From Devosia sp. SD17-2 (GTDB lineage: Bacteria > Pseudomonadota > Alphaproteobacteria > Rhizobiales > Devosiaceae), in assembly GCF_029201565.1 (NCBI RefSeq), contig NZ_CP104002.1, positions 3,489,001 to 3,553,000 on the forward strand: a DNA stretch of 64,000 nucleotides, read 5' to 3'. Shown in pieces: positions 1 to 8,785 of the stretch. The number at the start of each line of letters is the position of its first letter. Position 1 is the stretch's first letter. The notes beneath the pieces were generated by a model. That model saw only the letters and a list, made by a program, of their open reading frames with translations. It searched no databases and had not been told where the DNA came from. The position numbers were made by a program, and so were the translations under genes.

Positions 1-1
1 G

Positions 2-838
2 GCGCTGCACGCAAAGGGTCCGCGCTCCGGCAAGCGTTTCGTCGCCATCAATTGCGCCGCCATTCCCCGCGATCTGATGGAAAGCGAATTGTTCGGCGTG
101 GTGCGCGGTGCTTTTACGGGCGCACATGAAGACCGCAAGGGCGCAGCCGAGCTGGCCGACGGCGGCACACTGTTCCTCGACGAAATCGGTGAAATGGACC
201 TGTCGCTGCAGGCCAAGCTGCTGCGTTTCCTCCAGACCGGGACCATCTCACGAGTGGGCGAATCCACCCTGCGCAAGGTCGATGTGCGTGTCGTCTGCGC
301 AACCAATCGCAACCCGCTGCAGATGATCTCGGAGCGCAAGTTCCGCGAGGACCTGTTCTATCGCCTGCACGTGCTGCCGATCCACCTGCCCCCGCTGCGC
401 CAGCGACCGACCGATATCATGGTGCTCGCGCGTCATTTCCTCACCACCTATTCGCGCGAGGAGCACAAGAGCTTCTCTGGCTTCTCGAGCCAGGCTGCCC
501 AGCAGCTGACGGCTGCCGACTGGCCAGGCAATGTGCGGCAGGTGCAGAACCTGATCCGGCGGATCGTGGTAATGTTCGACGGCGGCGAAGTGGATAACAC
601 CATGCTCGATGCCGCCGATATCGAGTCTCAGGCCTTTGCACCGGTGGCCGCGCCGGTCAGCCGCGCCGAAACGCGCCGCACCATTCTGCCGATGTGGCAG
701 CAGGAGCAGAAGATCATCGAAGACGCGATCGCAGCGTTCGGCGGCAATATTTCGCTCGCCGCCGCAGCGCTCGAGATCAGCCCGTCGACGATTTACCGCA
801 AGCGCCAGAGCTGGGCAGACATGTCCGCGGCCAGCTAG
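2..838 (+). CDS. Sigma-54-dependent transcriptional activator (NtrC family), 5'-truncated by the window edge
   Basis: C-terminal part of a bacterial enhancer-binding protein that uses ATP hydrolysis to open sigma-54 promoters. The reading frame is open from base 2 and begins inside the AAA+ domain, just after where Walker A would be (FVAINCAAIPRDLMESELFG). It carries the sigma-54 contact loop GAFTGA, a Walker B LFLDEIGEMD, and sensor-region motifs REDLFYRLHVLPI and WPGNVRQVQNLIRR. A Fis-type helix-turn-helix closes the protein (NISLAAAALEISPSTIYRKR). The N-terminal sensory or receiver domain lies outside the window, so the signal and target genes cannot be read. The gene ends 48 bp before the convergent DMT permease. 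Family assignment is secure. Confidence 0.95.
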   Translation, partial: ALHAKGPRSGKRFVAINCAAIPRDLMESELFGVVRGAFTGAHEDRKGAAELADGGTLFLDEIGEMDLSLQAKLLRFLQTGTISRVGESTLRKVDVRVVCATNRNPLQMISERKFREDLFYRLHVLPIHLPPLRQRPTDIMVLARHFLTTYSREEHKSFSGFSSQAAQQLTAADWPGNVRQVQNLIRRIVVMFDGGEVDNTMLDAADIESQAFAPVAAPVSRAETRRTILPMWQQEQKIIEDAIAAFGGNISLAAAALEISPSTIYRKRQSWADMSAAS

Positions 839-885
839 GCCGCACCCTCACGCAAGGCCGGCGGTTGTGGCCGCCGTCTATTGGA

Positions 886-1848
886 TCAGGGCGTCGTCGC
901 TTCGCGGGCCTTGGTGCGATCGAGCCCGAGCCGACGCTCGCGCAGGATGACGGCAATGCCTGAGCAGACGATGATCAGCGAGCCGATCAGCATGGTGACG
1001 GTGGGGACATCGGCAAAGATGATGAAGCCGATGATGATGGTCAGGATCAGCGAGACATATTCAAAGGGCGCAATGACCGACATGTCCGCATAGCGGTAGC
1101 AGGAGGTCATCAACAGCTGACCGATGCCACCGAAAAAGCCGGCGCCGATAAGGAGTGCCGCCTGCTGAGGCGTCGGCATGACCCAGCCGAACGGCAGGGT
1201 CAGAAGCGCAAGGAAACTGGCGCTGAGGAAAAAGTAGGTAACGATGGTTTCGGTGCGCTCGGTCTGGACGAGATTGCGGACCTGAAGCACCGCGAAGGCG
1301 GAGAGAATGGCGGCCATCAAGGCGCCGATGGCGCCGACAGCTTCGGCATTGCCCAGGGCATCCCCGCCACTGAAGACGGTGAGGCGCGGCCAGAGAATGA
1401 TGACGACGCCGACGAGGCCGAAGAGAACGGCGGTCCAGCGGAAAATATGGACGCGCTCATTGAGCAGCACGGCCGAGAAAATGACGATGAGAAGCGGCGT
1501 GGCATAGGTGATGGCCGTCGCTTCGGGAAGCGGCAGGCGCGTCAGGGCAAAAAAGCCCAGACCCATGGAGGCGACGCCGACAAGGCCCCGGACGATGTGA
1601 CCGAGCGGGCGCTTGGTCTGGAAGGCGTGCGAGAGACGGCGCTTCCATGCCAGATAGGCAAGGACGGGCAACATGGCAAAAAAGGCACGAAAAAAGACCA
1701 TTTCGCCGGGCGGAATGGTCTGGGTTGCCTTCAGCATGGTCGCCATGACGACGAAGCAGCACACAGAAACGATCTTGAGGATGATCCCCCGCACCGGGTC
1801 TGAAGCCGATGCAGGGCGAGCGTCGATGTGCACGGTAGGCGCCGTCAA
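886..1848 (-). CDS. DMT/EamA-family inner-membrane transporter
   Basis: A 320-residue protein with about ten hydrophobic segments, arranged as two EamA-type halves. The first half has the typical region ending LPLPEATAITYATPLLIVIF, and the second starts near residue 170. Family members export or exchange small metabolites such as amino acids or nucleobase-related compounds; the substrate cannot be inferred here. The reading frame starts at a TTG codon. It is preceded at a suitable distance by a purine-rich GAAGGA ribosome-binding site, which favours TTG over the internal methionines. It is convergent with the sigma-54 activator and lies 19 bp beyond the stop of the small gene at 1868-2062, so the two could share a transcript. 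Confidence 0.9.
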   Translation of the reverse strand: MTAPTVHIDARPASASDPVRGIILKIVSVCCFVVMATMLKATQTIPPGEMVFFRAFFAMLPVLAYLAWKRRLSHAFQTKRPLGHIVRGLVGVASMGLGFFALTRLPLPEATAITYATPLLIVIFSAVLLNERVHIFRWTAVLFGLVGVVIILWPRLTVFSGGDALGNAEAVGAIGALMAAILSAFAVLQVRNLVQTERTETIVTYFFLSASFLALLTLPFGWVMPTPQQAALLIGAGFFGGIGQLLMTSCYRYADMSVIAPFEYVSLILTIIIGFIIFADVPTVTMLIGSLIIVCSGIAVILRERRLGLDRTKAREATTP

Positions 1849-1867
1849 TTGTAGTCCTTCTCAGGGC

Positions 1868-2062
1868 TTACTTGCCCTGGGCCTGCTCCAGCTTTTCCTT
1901 GGCAATGCGTGCGGTGGCAAATGCCTTGTGCTCGGCGCCGACGGCACTGCCCGTCTTGAGGGCCTTCCCGTCTGCATCAAGTACTTCCCAATGCCAGTTA
2001 GCGTTGGACCCCATGCCGCCAGTGCGGCGCAATTTGATCTGAAGATTGGATTGTTCGCTCAT
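1868..2062 (-). CDS. Small hypothetical protein (64 aa)
   Basis: A short soluble basic protein. I chose the internal ATG at 2062 (MSEQSNLQIKLRRTGG) because the 22 residues upstream look like translated spacer. The core contains NANWHWEVLDADGKAL followed by a lysine/alanine-rich helix (AFATARIAKEKLEQAQ), so a small beta-hairpin plus helix is plausible. I do not recognise a characterised family. It is upstream of the DMT permease on the same strand with only 19 bp between them. The IS5-family element has inserted about 100 bp upstream of its start, so its native promoter region may be displaced. Confidence 0.6.
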   Translation of the reverse strand: MSEQSNLQIKLRRTGGMGSNANWHWEVLDADGKALKTGSAVGAEHKAFATARIAKEKLEQAQGK

Positions 2063-2163
2063 GGTCAGCCTTATGCAGCACTCCCCCTGCGGAAGGAAGG
2101 GGGTATTTTGGGGTTTGACCGGGGGCACGCTTCGTCGGGCAGCTCCCGGAGGGTAAATTACGG

Positions 2164-2167
2164 CTAG
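2164..2167. repeat. CTAG target-site duplication, left copy
   Basis: CTAG abuts the left end of the IS5-family element and is repeated at 3008-3011 next to the right end. The TAG read on the minus strand inside this CTAG is the stop codon of the transposase reading frame. Confidence 0.75.
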
Positions 2168-2592
2168 GTGACCGACTCATAACTTCGCAACCAGATACGG
2201 ATTGAAGCGAGTTGGACTGATGCCAGGAAATTGTCGTCTCGCTTGTCGTATCGGGTTGCGATTGCCCTGAAGTGTTTGAGTTTGTTGAAGTAACGTTCGA
2301 CAGCGTTGCGCTGGCGATAGACCCAGTGGCTGAATGGGAAGGTTTGCACGCGGTTGGGCATGGCGCGGATATTGGCCCATGCACCGCGCTCGGCCATGGT
2401 GCTGCGCAGGGCATCACTGTCGTAGGCTCGGTCTGCGAGCAGGATATTTCCAGCGGACAGGGTGGCAAACATGTCCGCTGCTGATCGCCCATCATGGGCC
2501 TGGCCTTCGGTCAGTTTGAGCTGGATCGGCCGCCCCTGGGCATCGACCAGCGCATGGATCTTGGTGGTCAGGCCGCCGCGCGAACGACCCAT
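2164..2592 (-). CDS. IS5-family transposase, C-terminal frame (orfB)
   Basis: This frame encodes the second half of the DDE transposase. It holds the conserved RSRGGLTTKIHALVDA strand, the second catalytic Asp in ILLADRAYDSDAL and the catalytic Glu in the helix NAVERYFNKLKHFRA. The nominal ATG at 2592 is probably not a true start, because the frame is open upstream through the A7 tract at 2611-2617 and would be reached by -1 slippage from orfA. The last sense codon is Thr at the extreme end of the element, and the TAG stop comes from the CTAG target duplication. Confidence 0.88.
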   Translation of the reverse strand: MGRSRGGLTTKIHALVDAQGRPIQLKLTEGQAHDGRSAADMFATLSAGNILLADRAYDSDALRSTMAERGAWANIRAMPNRVQTFPFSHWVYRQRNAVERYFNKLKHFRAIATRYDKRDDNFLASVQLASIRIWLRSYESVT

Positions 2593-3007
2593 GCAACGGG
2601 ATCGCTCGTCTTTTTTTGACCGTTGGCGGCGTGCTGGTGAACCCGGATCGAGGACGAGTCGATCATCTGCACGTCGCCATTGTAAGCGGCTGATACAGCG
2701 TCAAGAATGCGCGCCCAGTGGCCGGCCCTGCGCCACCGGTTGAAGCGGTTCACGCAGGTCGTGTGCGGGCCATACCGCGTCGGGATGTCGGCCCAGGGCG
2801 CGCCCGTGCGAAGCCGCCAGAAGATGCCGTTCAGAACACGCCGGTCATCGGCGCGCGGAACGCCGCGCACCTTCGTCGGAAGCAGCGGCTGGATCACAGA
2901 CCACTCAAAATCCGTAAGATCAAAACGCGCCATCATCACCTCCTGTCCACCAAAGGGAAGGAATCACAACAGCAGCACTTTGGGAATCCCGTTAATGGGT
3001 ATGTGAC
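2168..3007 (-). mobile_element. IS5-family (IS427-group-like) insertion sequence, about 840 bp
   Basis: The element is bounded by CTAG direct repeats. Its ends form imperfect inverted repeats: the left end reads inward GTGACCGACTCATAAC and the right end reads inward GTCACATACCCATTAAC. They match at 10 of the first 13 positions and then share AAC after a one-base gap. It contains two overlapping minus-strand frames for a DDE transposase joined by an A7 slippage site. Size, ends, target and frameshift layout agree with the IS427 group of IS5. Both frames look undamaged, so the copy may be active. Insertion lies between the DUF427 gene, whose stop codon forms the other CTAG copy, and the small gene at 1868-2062. 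Confidence 0.85.
2568..2939 (-). CDS. IS5-family transposase, N-terminal frame (orfA)
   Basis: This frame encodes the N-terminal DUF4096-like and DDE-start region. It begins MMMARFDLTDFEWSVIQPLL, contains WRLRTGAPWADIPTRYGP, and carries the first catalytic Asp in VQMIDSSSIRVHQHAANG. Immediately after NGQ the mRNA reads through seven A residues (2617-2611). Staying in frame gives a short tail ending at 2568, whereas a -1 shift joins orfB and produces the full-length transposase. This is the usual expression strategy for IS427-group elements. The truncated product could act as an inhibitor, but that is inference. Confidence 0.88.
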   Translation of the reverse strand: MMMARFDLTDFEWSVIQPLLPTKVRGVPRADDRRVLNGIFWRLRTGAPWADIPTRYGPHTTCVNRFNRWRRAGHWARILDAVSAAYNGDVQMIDSSSIRVHQHAANGQKKTSDPVAWVVRAAA

Positions 3008-3011
3008 CTAG
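3008..3011. repeat. CTAG target-site duplication, right copy
   Basis: Second copy of CTAG flanking the IS5-family element. On the minus strand it supplies the TAG stop codon of the DUF427 gene, so the insertion left that protein intact. Confidence 0.75.
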
Positions 3012-3367
3012 ACTTCGGAATAGCGGATTTCGATACGCTCGCCGCCGAAGGTGAGCAGGTCGCGGATGCCGCTATAGGCGCCGTCAGCATAGGGATAGTA
3101 CCATACGCGGTCGGGGCCGTCGGCGGTCAGCAGCTTGATCGTATAATAGTGCGCCTCGCCCTTGTGCGGATCGGCGCTCCGCGTATCCGAAGCCTCCAGA
3201 ATGCCGGGATGGACGGCATCGAGCGGAATGAAAATCTGCGGTGGAGCACCGGGTTCATCAACGCGCATCGCCTTGAGCGTACTGGCGATTTCGGCGTCGT
3301 CGAAATAGACATGCACGCGGCCGGATACCGGAGCGACAATCGGGTTGAGCGTGGCATCTTCGGACAT
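3008..3367 (-). CDS. DUF427-family protein
   Basis: A 119-residue protein. I start it at the ATG at 3367 (MSEDATLNPIVAP), which has an AGGAGG ribosome-binding site just upstream, rather than at the longer frame opening at 3430. The body resembles DUF427: a strand-rich region VHVYFDDAEIASTLKAMRVD, an IFIPLDAV segment, and an HKGEAHYYTIKL core. The family has no firmly established activity. The gene ends exactly at the IS5-family insertion, and its stop codon is part of the duplicated CTAG. It is divergent from groES, whose promoter and CIRCE lie upstream of it. Confidence 0.75.
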   Translation of the reverse strand: MSEDATLNPIVAPVSGRVHVYFDDAEIASTLKAMRVDEPGAPPQIFIPLDAVHPGILEASDTRSADPHKGEAHYYTIKLLTADGPDRVWYYPYADGAYSGIRDLLTFGGERIEIRYSEV

Positions 3368-3436
3368 GGGCGCCTCCTGTTGCGTTGTTCGGTCCTTAGC
3401 CCTTAACGCACGAGAAAAATCTCCGTTCACTGAGCC

Positions 3437-3466
3437 TTGACTCTGCGACGCCGCGCTCCCTATATC
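3437..3466 (+). promoter_or_regulatory. Predicted housekeeping-sigma promoter of groESL
   Basis: TTGACT (3437-3442) and TATATC (3461-3466) are separated by 18 bp and resemble -35 and -10 elements. The predicted start of transcription falls at the left edge of the CIRCE element, the usual placement for HrcA-repressed heat-shock operons. Confidence 0.65.
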
Positions 3467-3474
3467 CCAGTCAG

Positions 3475-3509
3475 CTTGTTAGCACTCACCCAAATCGAGT
3501 GCTAACAAG
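3475..3509. promoter_or_regulatory. CIRCE operator (HrcA binding site)
   Basis: The canonical TTAGCACTC-N9-GAGTGCTAA inverted repeat occupies 3479-3505. The symmetry extends two more base pairs... in fact four more on each side (CTTG/CAAG), giving perfect 13 bp arms at 3475-3487 and 3497-3509 with a 9 bp spacer. CIRCE is the operator of the HrcA repressor, which is stabilised by GroEL. Position between promoter and groES fits repression of groESL. Confidence 0.95.
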
Positions 3510-3551
3510 CCCGAAATTGCATTCAGAAATGATGCCAAGAGGAACATAATC

Positions 3552-3842
3552 ATGGGCTTCCGTCCCCTGCACGACCGTGTGGTCGTCCGTCGCGTTGACA
3601 GTGAAGAAAAGACCAAGGGCGGGATCATCATCCCCGATACCGCCAAGGAAAAGCCCTCCGAGGGCATTATCGTTTCGGTTGGCCCCGGCGCCCGCGACGA
3701 GAACGGCAAGATCAATGCCCTCGACGTGAAGGCTGGCGATCGCGTGCTCTTCGGCAAGTGGAGCGGCACCGAGGTCAAGCTGAACGGCGAAGACCTGATC
3801 ATCATGAAGGAAAGCGACATCATGGGCGTGATCGAGGCCTAA
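3552..3842 (+). CDS. groES: Co-chaperonin GroES
   Basis: A 96-residue GroES, the usual length. It forms the heptameric lid on the GroEL barrel in the cytoplasm. Family hallmarks are the N-terminal [12 protein letters not shown], the mobile loop region [18 protein letters not shown] that contacts GroEL, and the C-terminal [17 protein letters not shown]. It is the first gene of groES-groEL, 57 bp ahead of groEL. The operon is read from the predicted promoter and the CIRCE operator upstream, so induction by heat and unfolded protein through HrcA is expected. Confidence 0.98.
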   Translation: MGFRPLHDRVVVRRVDSEEKTKGGIIIPDTAKEKPSEGIIVSVGPGARDENGKINALDVKAGDRVLFGKWSGTEVKLNGEDLIIMKESDIMGVIEA

Positions 3843-3899
3843 GCCTCTCCGCATCCATAAGTCGTTCCCACTCAACCAGATATTCTCAAGGAGCCATAA

Positions 3900-5540
<1,641 letters not shown>

Positions 5541-5721
5541 GGCTGACGCCTTAGATTTCTCTCGCTCACGGGCCGTATCGCAATCGGCCCGACGCGCTAA
5601 AACCGCGCTGGACCAATTGCTGGCCCTGCGCGGGCGCGGCCGACGGCCGGGCGGCCTAGCCGCCTGCCAAAGGAAAGACTTCGCGGTTTGTTTCTTCCCA
5701 GTCACGAACCTCGCAGGAAAG
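5541..5721. other. groESL 3' untranslated region, no gene seen
   Basis: About 180 bp between groEL and its terminator. It is GC-rich with small local palindromes and contains no supported reading frame. It is probably the 3' UTR of the groESL message. Confidence 0.5.
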
Positions 5722-5749
5722 GCCCCGGTGGAAACACCGGGGCTTTTTT
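5722..5749 (+). terminator. Rho-independent terminator of groESL
   Basis: A perfect 9 bp stem (GCCCCGGTG/CACCGGGGC) with a GAAA tetraloop is followed directly by six T residues. This is a textbook intrinsic terminator oriented for groESL. Confidence 0.95.
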
Positions 5750-5798
5750 CATGCCCGTTCTGGCGTTAAGCTGGCGACACACAAAACATGAGTGACCG

Positions 5799-6041
5799 AT
5801 GCGAACGCCACGACGCGGCAGTGCCTACGAACAAGCCGAGGCCGCCTTCAAAAGCGCCACGACCCGGCCCACCGCAGCCGAACCGGCAAAGCCGGCCGCT
5901 ACAGCAAAGCCCGAAGGCAAGGAACTGGTATCGCTGCGGCTCGACCGTGCAGTTCTTGAGCACTTTCAGGATGATGGTGCAGGCTGGCAGGAGCGCATCA
6001 ATGCGGCGCTGCGGGTAGCTGCCGGGCTCGACAAGGCATAG
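5799..6041 (+). CDS. BrnA/DUF4415-like antitoxin-type protein, apparently solitary
   Basis: An 80-residue protein. The N-terminal half is an Ala/Pro/Lys-rich low-complexity linker. The C-terminal half matches the BrnA/DUF4415 ribbon-helix-helix pattern: a beta strand ELVSLRLDRAVLEHFQ, then GAGWQERINAALR. In BrnT-BrnA modules the antitoxin follows the RNase toxin BrnT and binds the operator with its RHH fold. Here no BrnT-like frame is seen on either side: upstream is the groESL terminator and downstream the convergent TSUP permease. It could be an orphan antitoxin or a DNA-binding protein recruited to another role. Confidence 0.65.
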   Translation: MRTPRRGSAYEQAEAAFKSATTRPTAAEPAKPAATAKPEGKELVSLRLDRAVLEHFQDDGAGWQERINAALRVAAGLDKA

Positions 6042-6056
6042 GGCGCTGGGGAGGCC

Positions 6057-6806
6057 TCAGGGCCAGACCAGCAATTTCACCGCCATGGCGATGGACACGA
6101 CGACGATAAGCGGGCGAATCACCTTCGCGCCGTACTTGATGCCTGTGCGCGCGCCGATATAGCCGCCGGCGATCTGGCCGATGGCCATGACGAGGGCGAT
6201 GGGCCAGACGACCTGCCCCATGGGAATGAAGACGACCAGGGCCGCCGTATTCGACATGAGGTTGAGCGCCTTGGTATTGCCGGTGGCGCGGGTGAGCCCC
6301 AGCCCGAACAGCAGCACAAAGCCGATGGAAAAGAAGCTGCCGGTGCCCGGGCCAAAGATGCCATCGTAAAAACCGACGACGAAGGCCATCACCGGCATGA
6401 ATTTCTCAAACGAGAGGCGCGATGCGCGGTCGGCATCGGACAGTTTCGGCGAGAACAGGAAATAGAGCGCGATCGCGATCAAAGCGATCGGCACCGCGAT
6501 GTTGAGGAGCGAGGTGTCGACGCGCGAGACGATCAGCGCGCCGATGGCGCTGCCGGCGAAGGCCAGCAGCAGGCCGGGCAGAAGCGTCTTGAGCTCGACA
6601 TAGCCGCGCCGCCAATAGGTGGTGACGGCCATCGCTGTGCCGATGACCGACTGCATCTTGTTGGTCGCGAGCGCTGCAACAGGCGGCAGCCCTACCGACA
6701 GCAGGGCCGGAACCGAGAGCATGCCGCCCCCGCCCGCCACGGCGTCGACAAAACCGGCAAGGAACCCAACGCCAGCCAGCGCCAGAAGAATGAGGGGATC
6801 GAGCAT
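6057..6806 (-). CDS. TSUP-family (TauE/SafE, YfcA-like) membrane permease
   Basis: A 249-residue inner-membrane protein with about eight hydrophobic segments. The first repeat carries LAGFVDAVAGGGGMLSVPAL and the second carries GFYDGIFGPGTGSFF, the paired Gly-rich loops of TauE/SafE proteins. Members move sulfite, organosulfonates or other small anions; the substrate is not identifiable. It is the last minus-strand gene before the groESL region and about 90 bp downstream of hisG, so read-through from the his operon is possible but not shown. Confidence 0.9.
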   Translation of the reverse strand: MLDPLILLALAGVGFLAGFVDAVAGGGGMLSVPALLSVGLPPVAALATNKMQSVIGTAMAVTTYWRRGYVELKTLLPGLLLAFAGSAIGALIVSRVDTSLLNIAVPIALIAIALYFLFSPKLSDADRASRLSFEKFMPVMAFVVGFYDGIFGPGTGSFFSIGFVLLFGLGLTRATGNTKALNLMSNTAALVVFIPMGQVVWPIALVMAIGQIAGGYIGARTGIKYGAKVIRPLIVVVSIAMAVKLLVWP

Positions 6807-6898
6807 GTGCGGAGGACCAGAAGACTATTCCGGGTCCTCTTAGCATCAGGGGCGCGGCGGGGACAGGGGCTTAAGGTCGCCCCTGCCCCAAGGCCTAA

Positions 6899-7603
6899 CT
6901 AGAGGCCGTCGGCGCCAATGCGGGACAGAAGATCGTCGAGCAGTGCCTTTTTCTCGGCGGGCCATGGCGCCGTGCGGGAGACGATGAGATTGGCTTCGCT
7001 CTTGAGCATGATGCCATCATCGAGGACACGCAGGCCATTGGCGACGAGGGTCGAGCCTGTGGAGGTGATATCGACCACGATATCGGCGACGCCAGAAGCC
7101 GGAGCCGCCTCGGTGGCGCCGAGGCTTTCGACAATGCGATATTCTGCAATGCCGGCGCGGGCGAAATGCTGGCGGGTGATGGTGATGTATTTGGTGGCGA
7201 TGCGCAGCCAGCGGCCGTGACGGGTGCGGAAGTCCGACGCCACATCGGCAAGGTCATGCAGATGGGTGACGTCGATCCAGCTCTCGGGCACGGCGATGAC
7301 GACGTCGGCATGACCGAATTCGAGCGAGCTGGCGAAGTGGACGGCTTCGGGGCCGGTTTCGCTGGTCTCATGGATCAGGTCACGCCCGGTGACACCGAGA
7401 TCAATATTGCCGCGGATGAGCTCGCGGGCGATCTCGGAGGCCGGGAAGAAGCGGACGGTGATGTCCGGCTCGCCTTCCATGTGGCCGAGATAGGAGCGTG
7501 CGCCGCCGGGGCGGGAAATGGTGAGGCCGCGCTGGGCGAACCAGTCGCGCGTCAATTCTTCGAGCCGGCCCTTGGACGGCACGGCGAGGGTCAATCCGGT
7601 CAT
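6899..7603 (-). CDS. hisG: ATP phosphoribosyltransferase, short form (HisG_S)
   Basis: The 234-residue catalytic subunit that condenses ATP with PRPP in the first step of histidine biosynthesis. Its length is that of the short form, which lacks the C-terminal ACT-like regulatory domain and needs HisZ. Visible motifs are the N-terminal LTLAVPSKGRLEE, DLGVTGRDLIHE, and the PRPP-loop-like VVDITSTGSTLVANGL. The ATG overlaps the stop of hisZ by 4 bp (ATGA), consistent with translational coupling and equal production of the hetero-octameric complex. Confidence 0.96.
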   Translation of the reverse strand: MTGLTLAVPSKGRLEELTRDWFAQRGLTISRPGGARSYLGHMEGEPDITVRFFPASEIARELIRGNIDLGVTGRDLIHETSETGPEAVHFASSLEFGHADVVIAVPESWIDVTHLHDLADVASDFRTRHGRWLRIATKYITITRQHFARAGIAEYRIVESLGATEAAPASGVADIVVDITSTGSTLVANGLRVLDDGIMLKSEANLIVSRTAPWPAEKKALLDDLLSRIGADGL

Positions 7604-8664
7604 GGGGTAACCTCCGCCTCCAGCCGATCCACCCAGAGCGCACAGCCCGAGGCGGCGATAGGGGCGCGGGCGCCGAGGCGTTCCAGCAGGCGATCATATT
7701 GTCCGCCCGAAGCCAGGATGGCGCCGTCGCGGCCGAGCAGTTCAAACACGATGCCCGTGTAGTAATCGAGGCGCGGCGAGAAGGCAGCGTCGAACTCGAT
7801 GCGGGCTTCACCCAGCTTGTCGAGATGACGGCGAATGGTGCGGATGGGCGCGCCGAGCATCAAGCCGTAGTCGTCGGCCAGCGCCTCGACCTGACGCAGG
7901 GCAGCAAGGACATCGCCGGAGATGGAAAGATAGCGGCGGAGCAGCGCCAGGGTTTCGGCCGGCACATGGGCGGCATCGAGCGCCTGCTGCTCGAGATAGC
8001 GGTCGGCGATTTCTTCGGGAGAACGGCCCTCCGAGAGGCTGAGACCGGCAGCGACCATGCGGGCGGTGACGTCTTCGACCAGCGCATCGCGCGTCGGCTG
8101 TTCGCTGCGCGGCAGGTCCGGGGCAGCCTCGAGGCGGTTGAGCAGGCGCTCCAGCGCCTCCTTGTGTCCAAAGCGCTGGCGAATGCGGGGACGCCAGGCG
8201 TCGGGCATGTCGGCTTGCGCAAGGAGCCCCTCGAAGAGACCAACGCCGCCGAGGCGCAGGCGCGCGGGAATCCCGTAGATGGAGAGCGCGGCACGGGCGA
8301 AGGTCAGCACCTGATCGAGGGCGACATCGCCATCGGGCTGAGCCAGCAGTTCGATGCCGGCCTGATCGAATTCGGCGGCACCGTTTTCGCGCTGGCGGAA
8401 AATGGGGCCCATATAGGTGAAGGCCGCCGGCTGGCGCGTCGCCTCGGCAATATAGTCCGAGACGATGGGCAGGGTGAAATCAGGACGCAGGCAATATTCG
8501 GCGCCGGTCGCGTCGGCGGTCAGCAACAGGCGCCGCCCAAATTCCTCGCCAGCAAGGTCGAAATAGGGATTGGCGTTGAGCAGAAGCGCAGGGGTGGCGC
8601 GACACCCGCCCTGGGCTTCGACAAGGGCCTCGAGCTGGCTGCGGCGGTACGCGGAATTGGTCAT
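7600..8664 (-). CDS. hisZ: ATP phosphoribosyltransferase regulatory subunit HisZ
   Basis: A 354-residue paralogue of the histidyl-tRNA synthetase catalytic core without aminoacylation activity. It binds HisG_S and confers histidine feedback control. The class II-like fold is recognisable in YCLRPDFTLPIVSDYIAEA (motif 2-like), QAGIELLAQPDGDVALDQVL and FSPRLDYYTGIVFELLG. Position between hisS and hisG on the same strand, with a 4 bp overlap onto hisG, supports HisZ rather than a second synthetase. Confidence 0.93.
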   Translation of the reverse strand: MTNSAYRRSQLEALVEAQGGCRATPALLLNANPYFDLAGEEFGRRLLLTADATGAEYCLRPDFTLPIVSDYIAEATRQPAAFTYMGPIFRQRENGAAEFDQAGIELLAQPDGDVALDQVLTFARAALSIYGIPARLRLGGVGLFEGLLAQADMPDAWRPRIRQRFGHKEALERLLNRLEAAPDLPRSEQPTRDALVEDVTARMVAAGLSLSEGRSPEEIADRYLEQQALDAAHVPAETLALLRRYLSISGDVLAALRQVEALADDYGLMLGAPIRTIRRHLDKLGEARIEFDAAFSPRLDYYTGIVFELLGRDGAILASGGQYDRLLERLGARAPIAASGCALWVDRLEAEVTP

Positions 8665-8703
8665 CGAGAAGCTCCCTCACCCGCCGAAACGAAGGCCATG
8701 AAG

Positions 8704-8757
8704 ACCCCCTCACCCGCCCCGCGCGGGGCGACCTCTCCCTCGAGGGGAGAGGTGAGA
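8704..8757. repeat. Intergenic palindromic repeat, CCTCCCC/GGGGAGG family
   Basis: Between hisS and hisZ lies a double palindrome. One part is CGCCCCGCGCGGGGCG and the next is an acctctccct/aggggagaggt hairpin at 8731-8753. Similar sequences recur in at least seven other spacers in this window. Confidence 0.6.
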
Positions 8758-8785
8758 ACTGCGGCTGCGTTTACCCGCACCAGCA

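Noticed and set aside
6848..6898. Possible terminator downstream of hisG
   Set aside because: A GGGGCAGGGGC/GCCCCTGTCCCC stem exists, but it has a bulge and no T run, so I do not call it.
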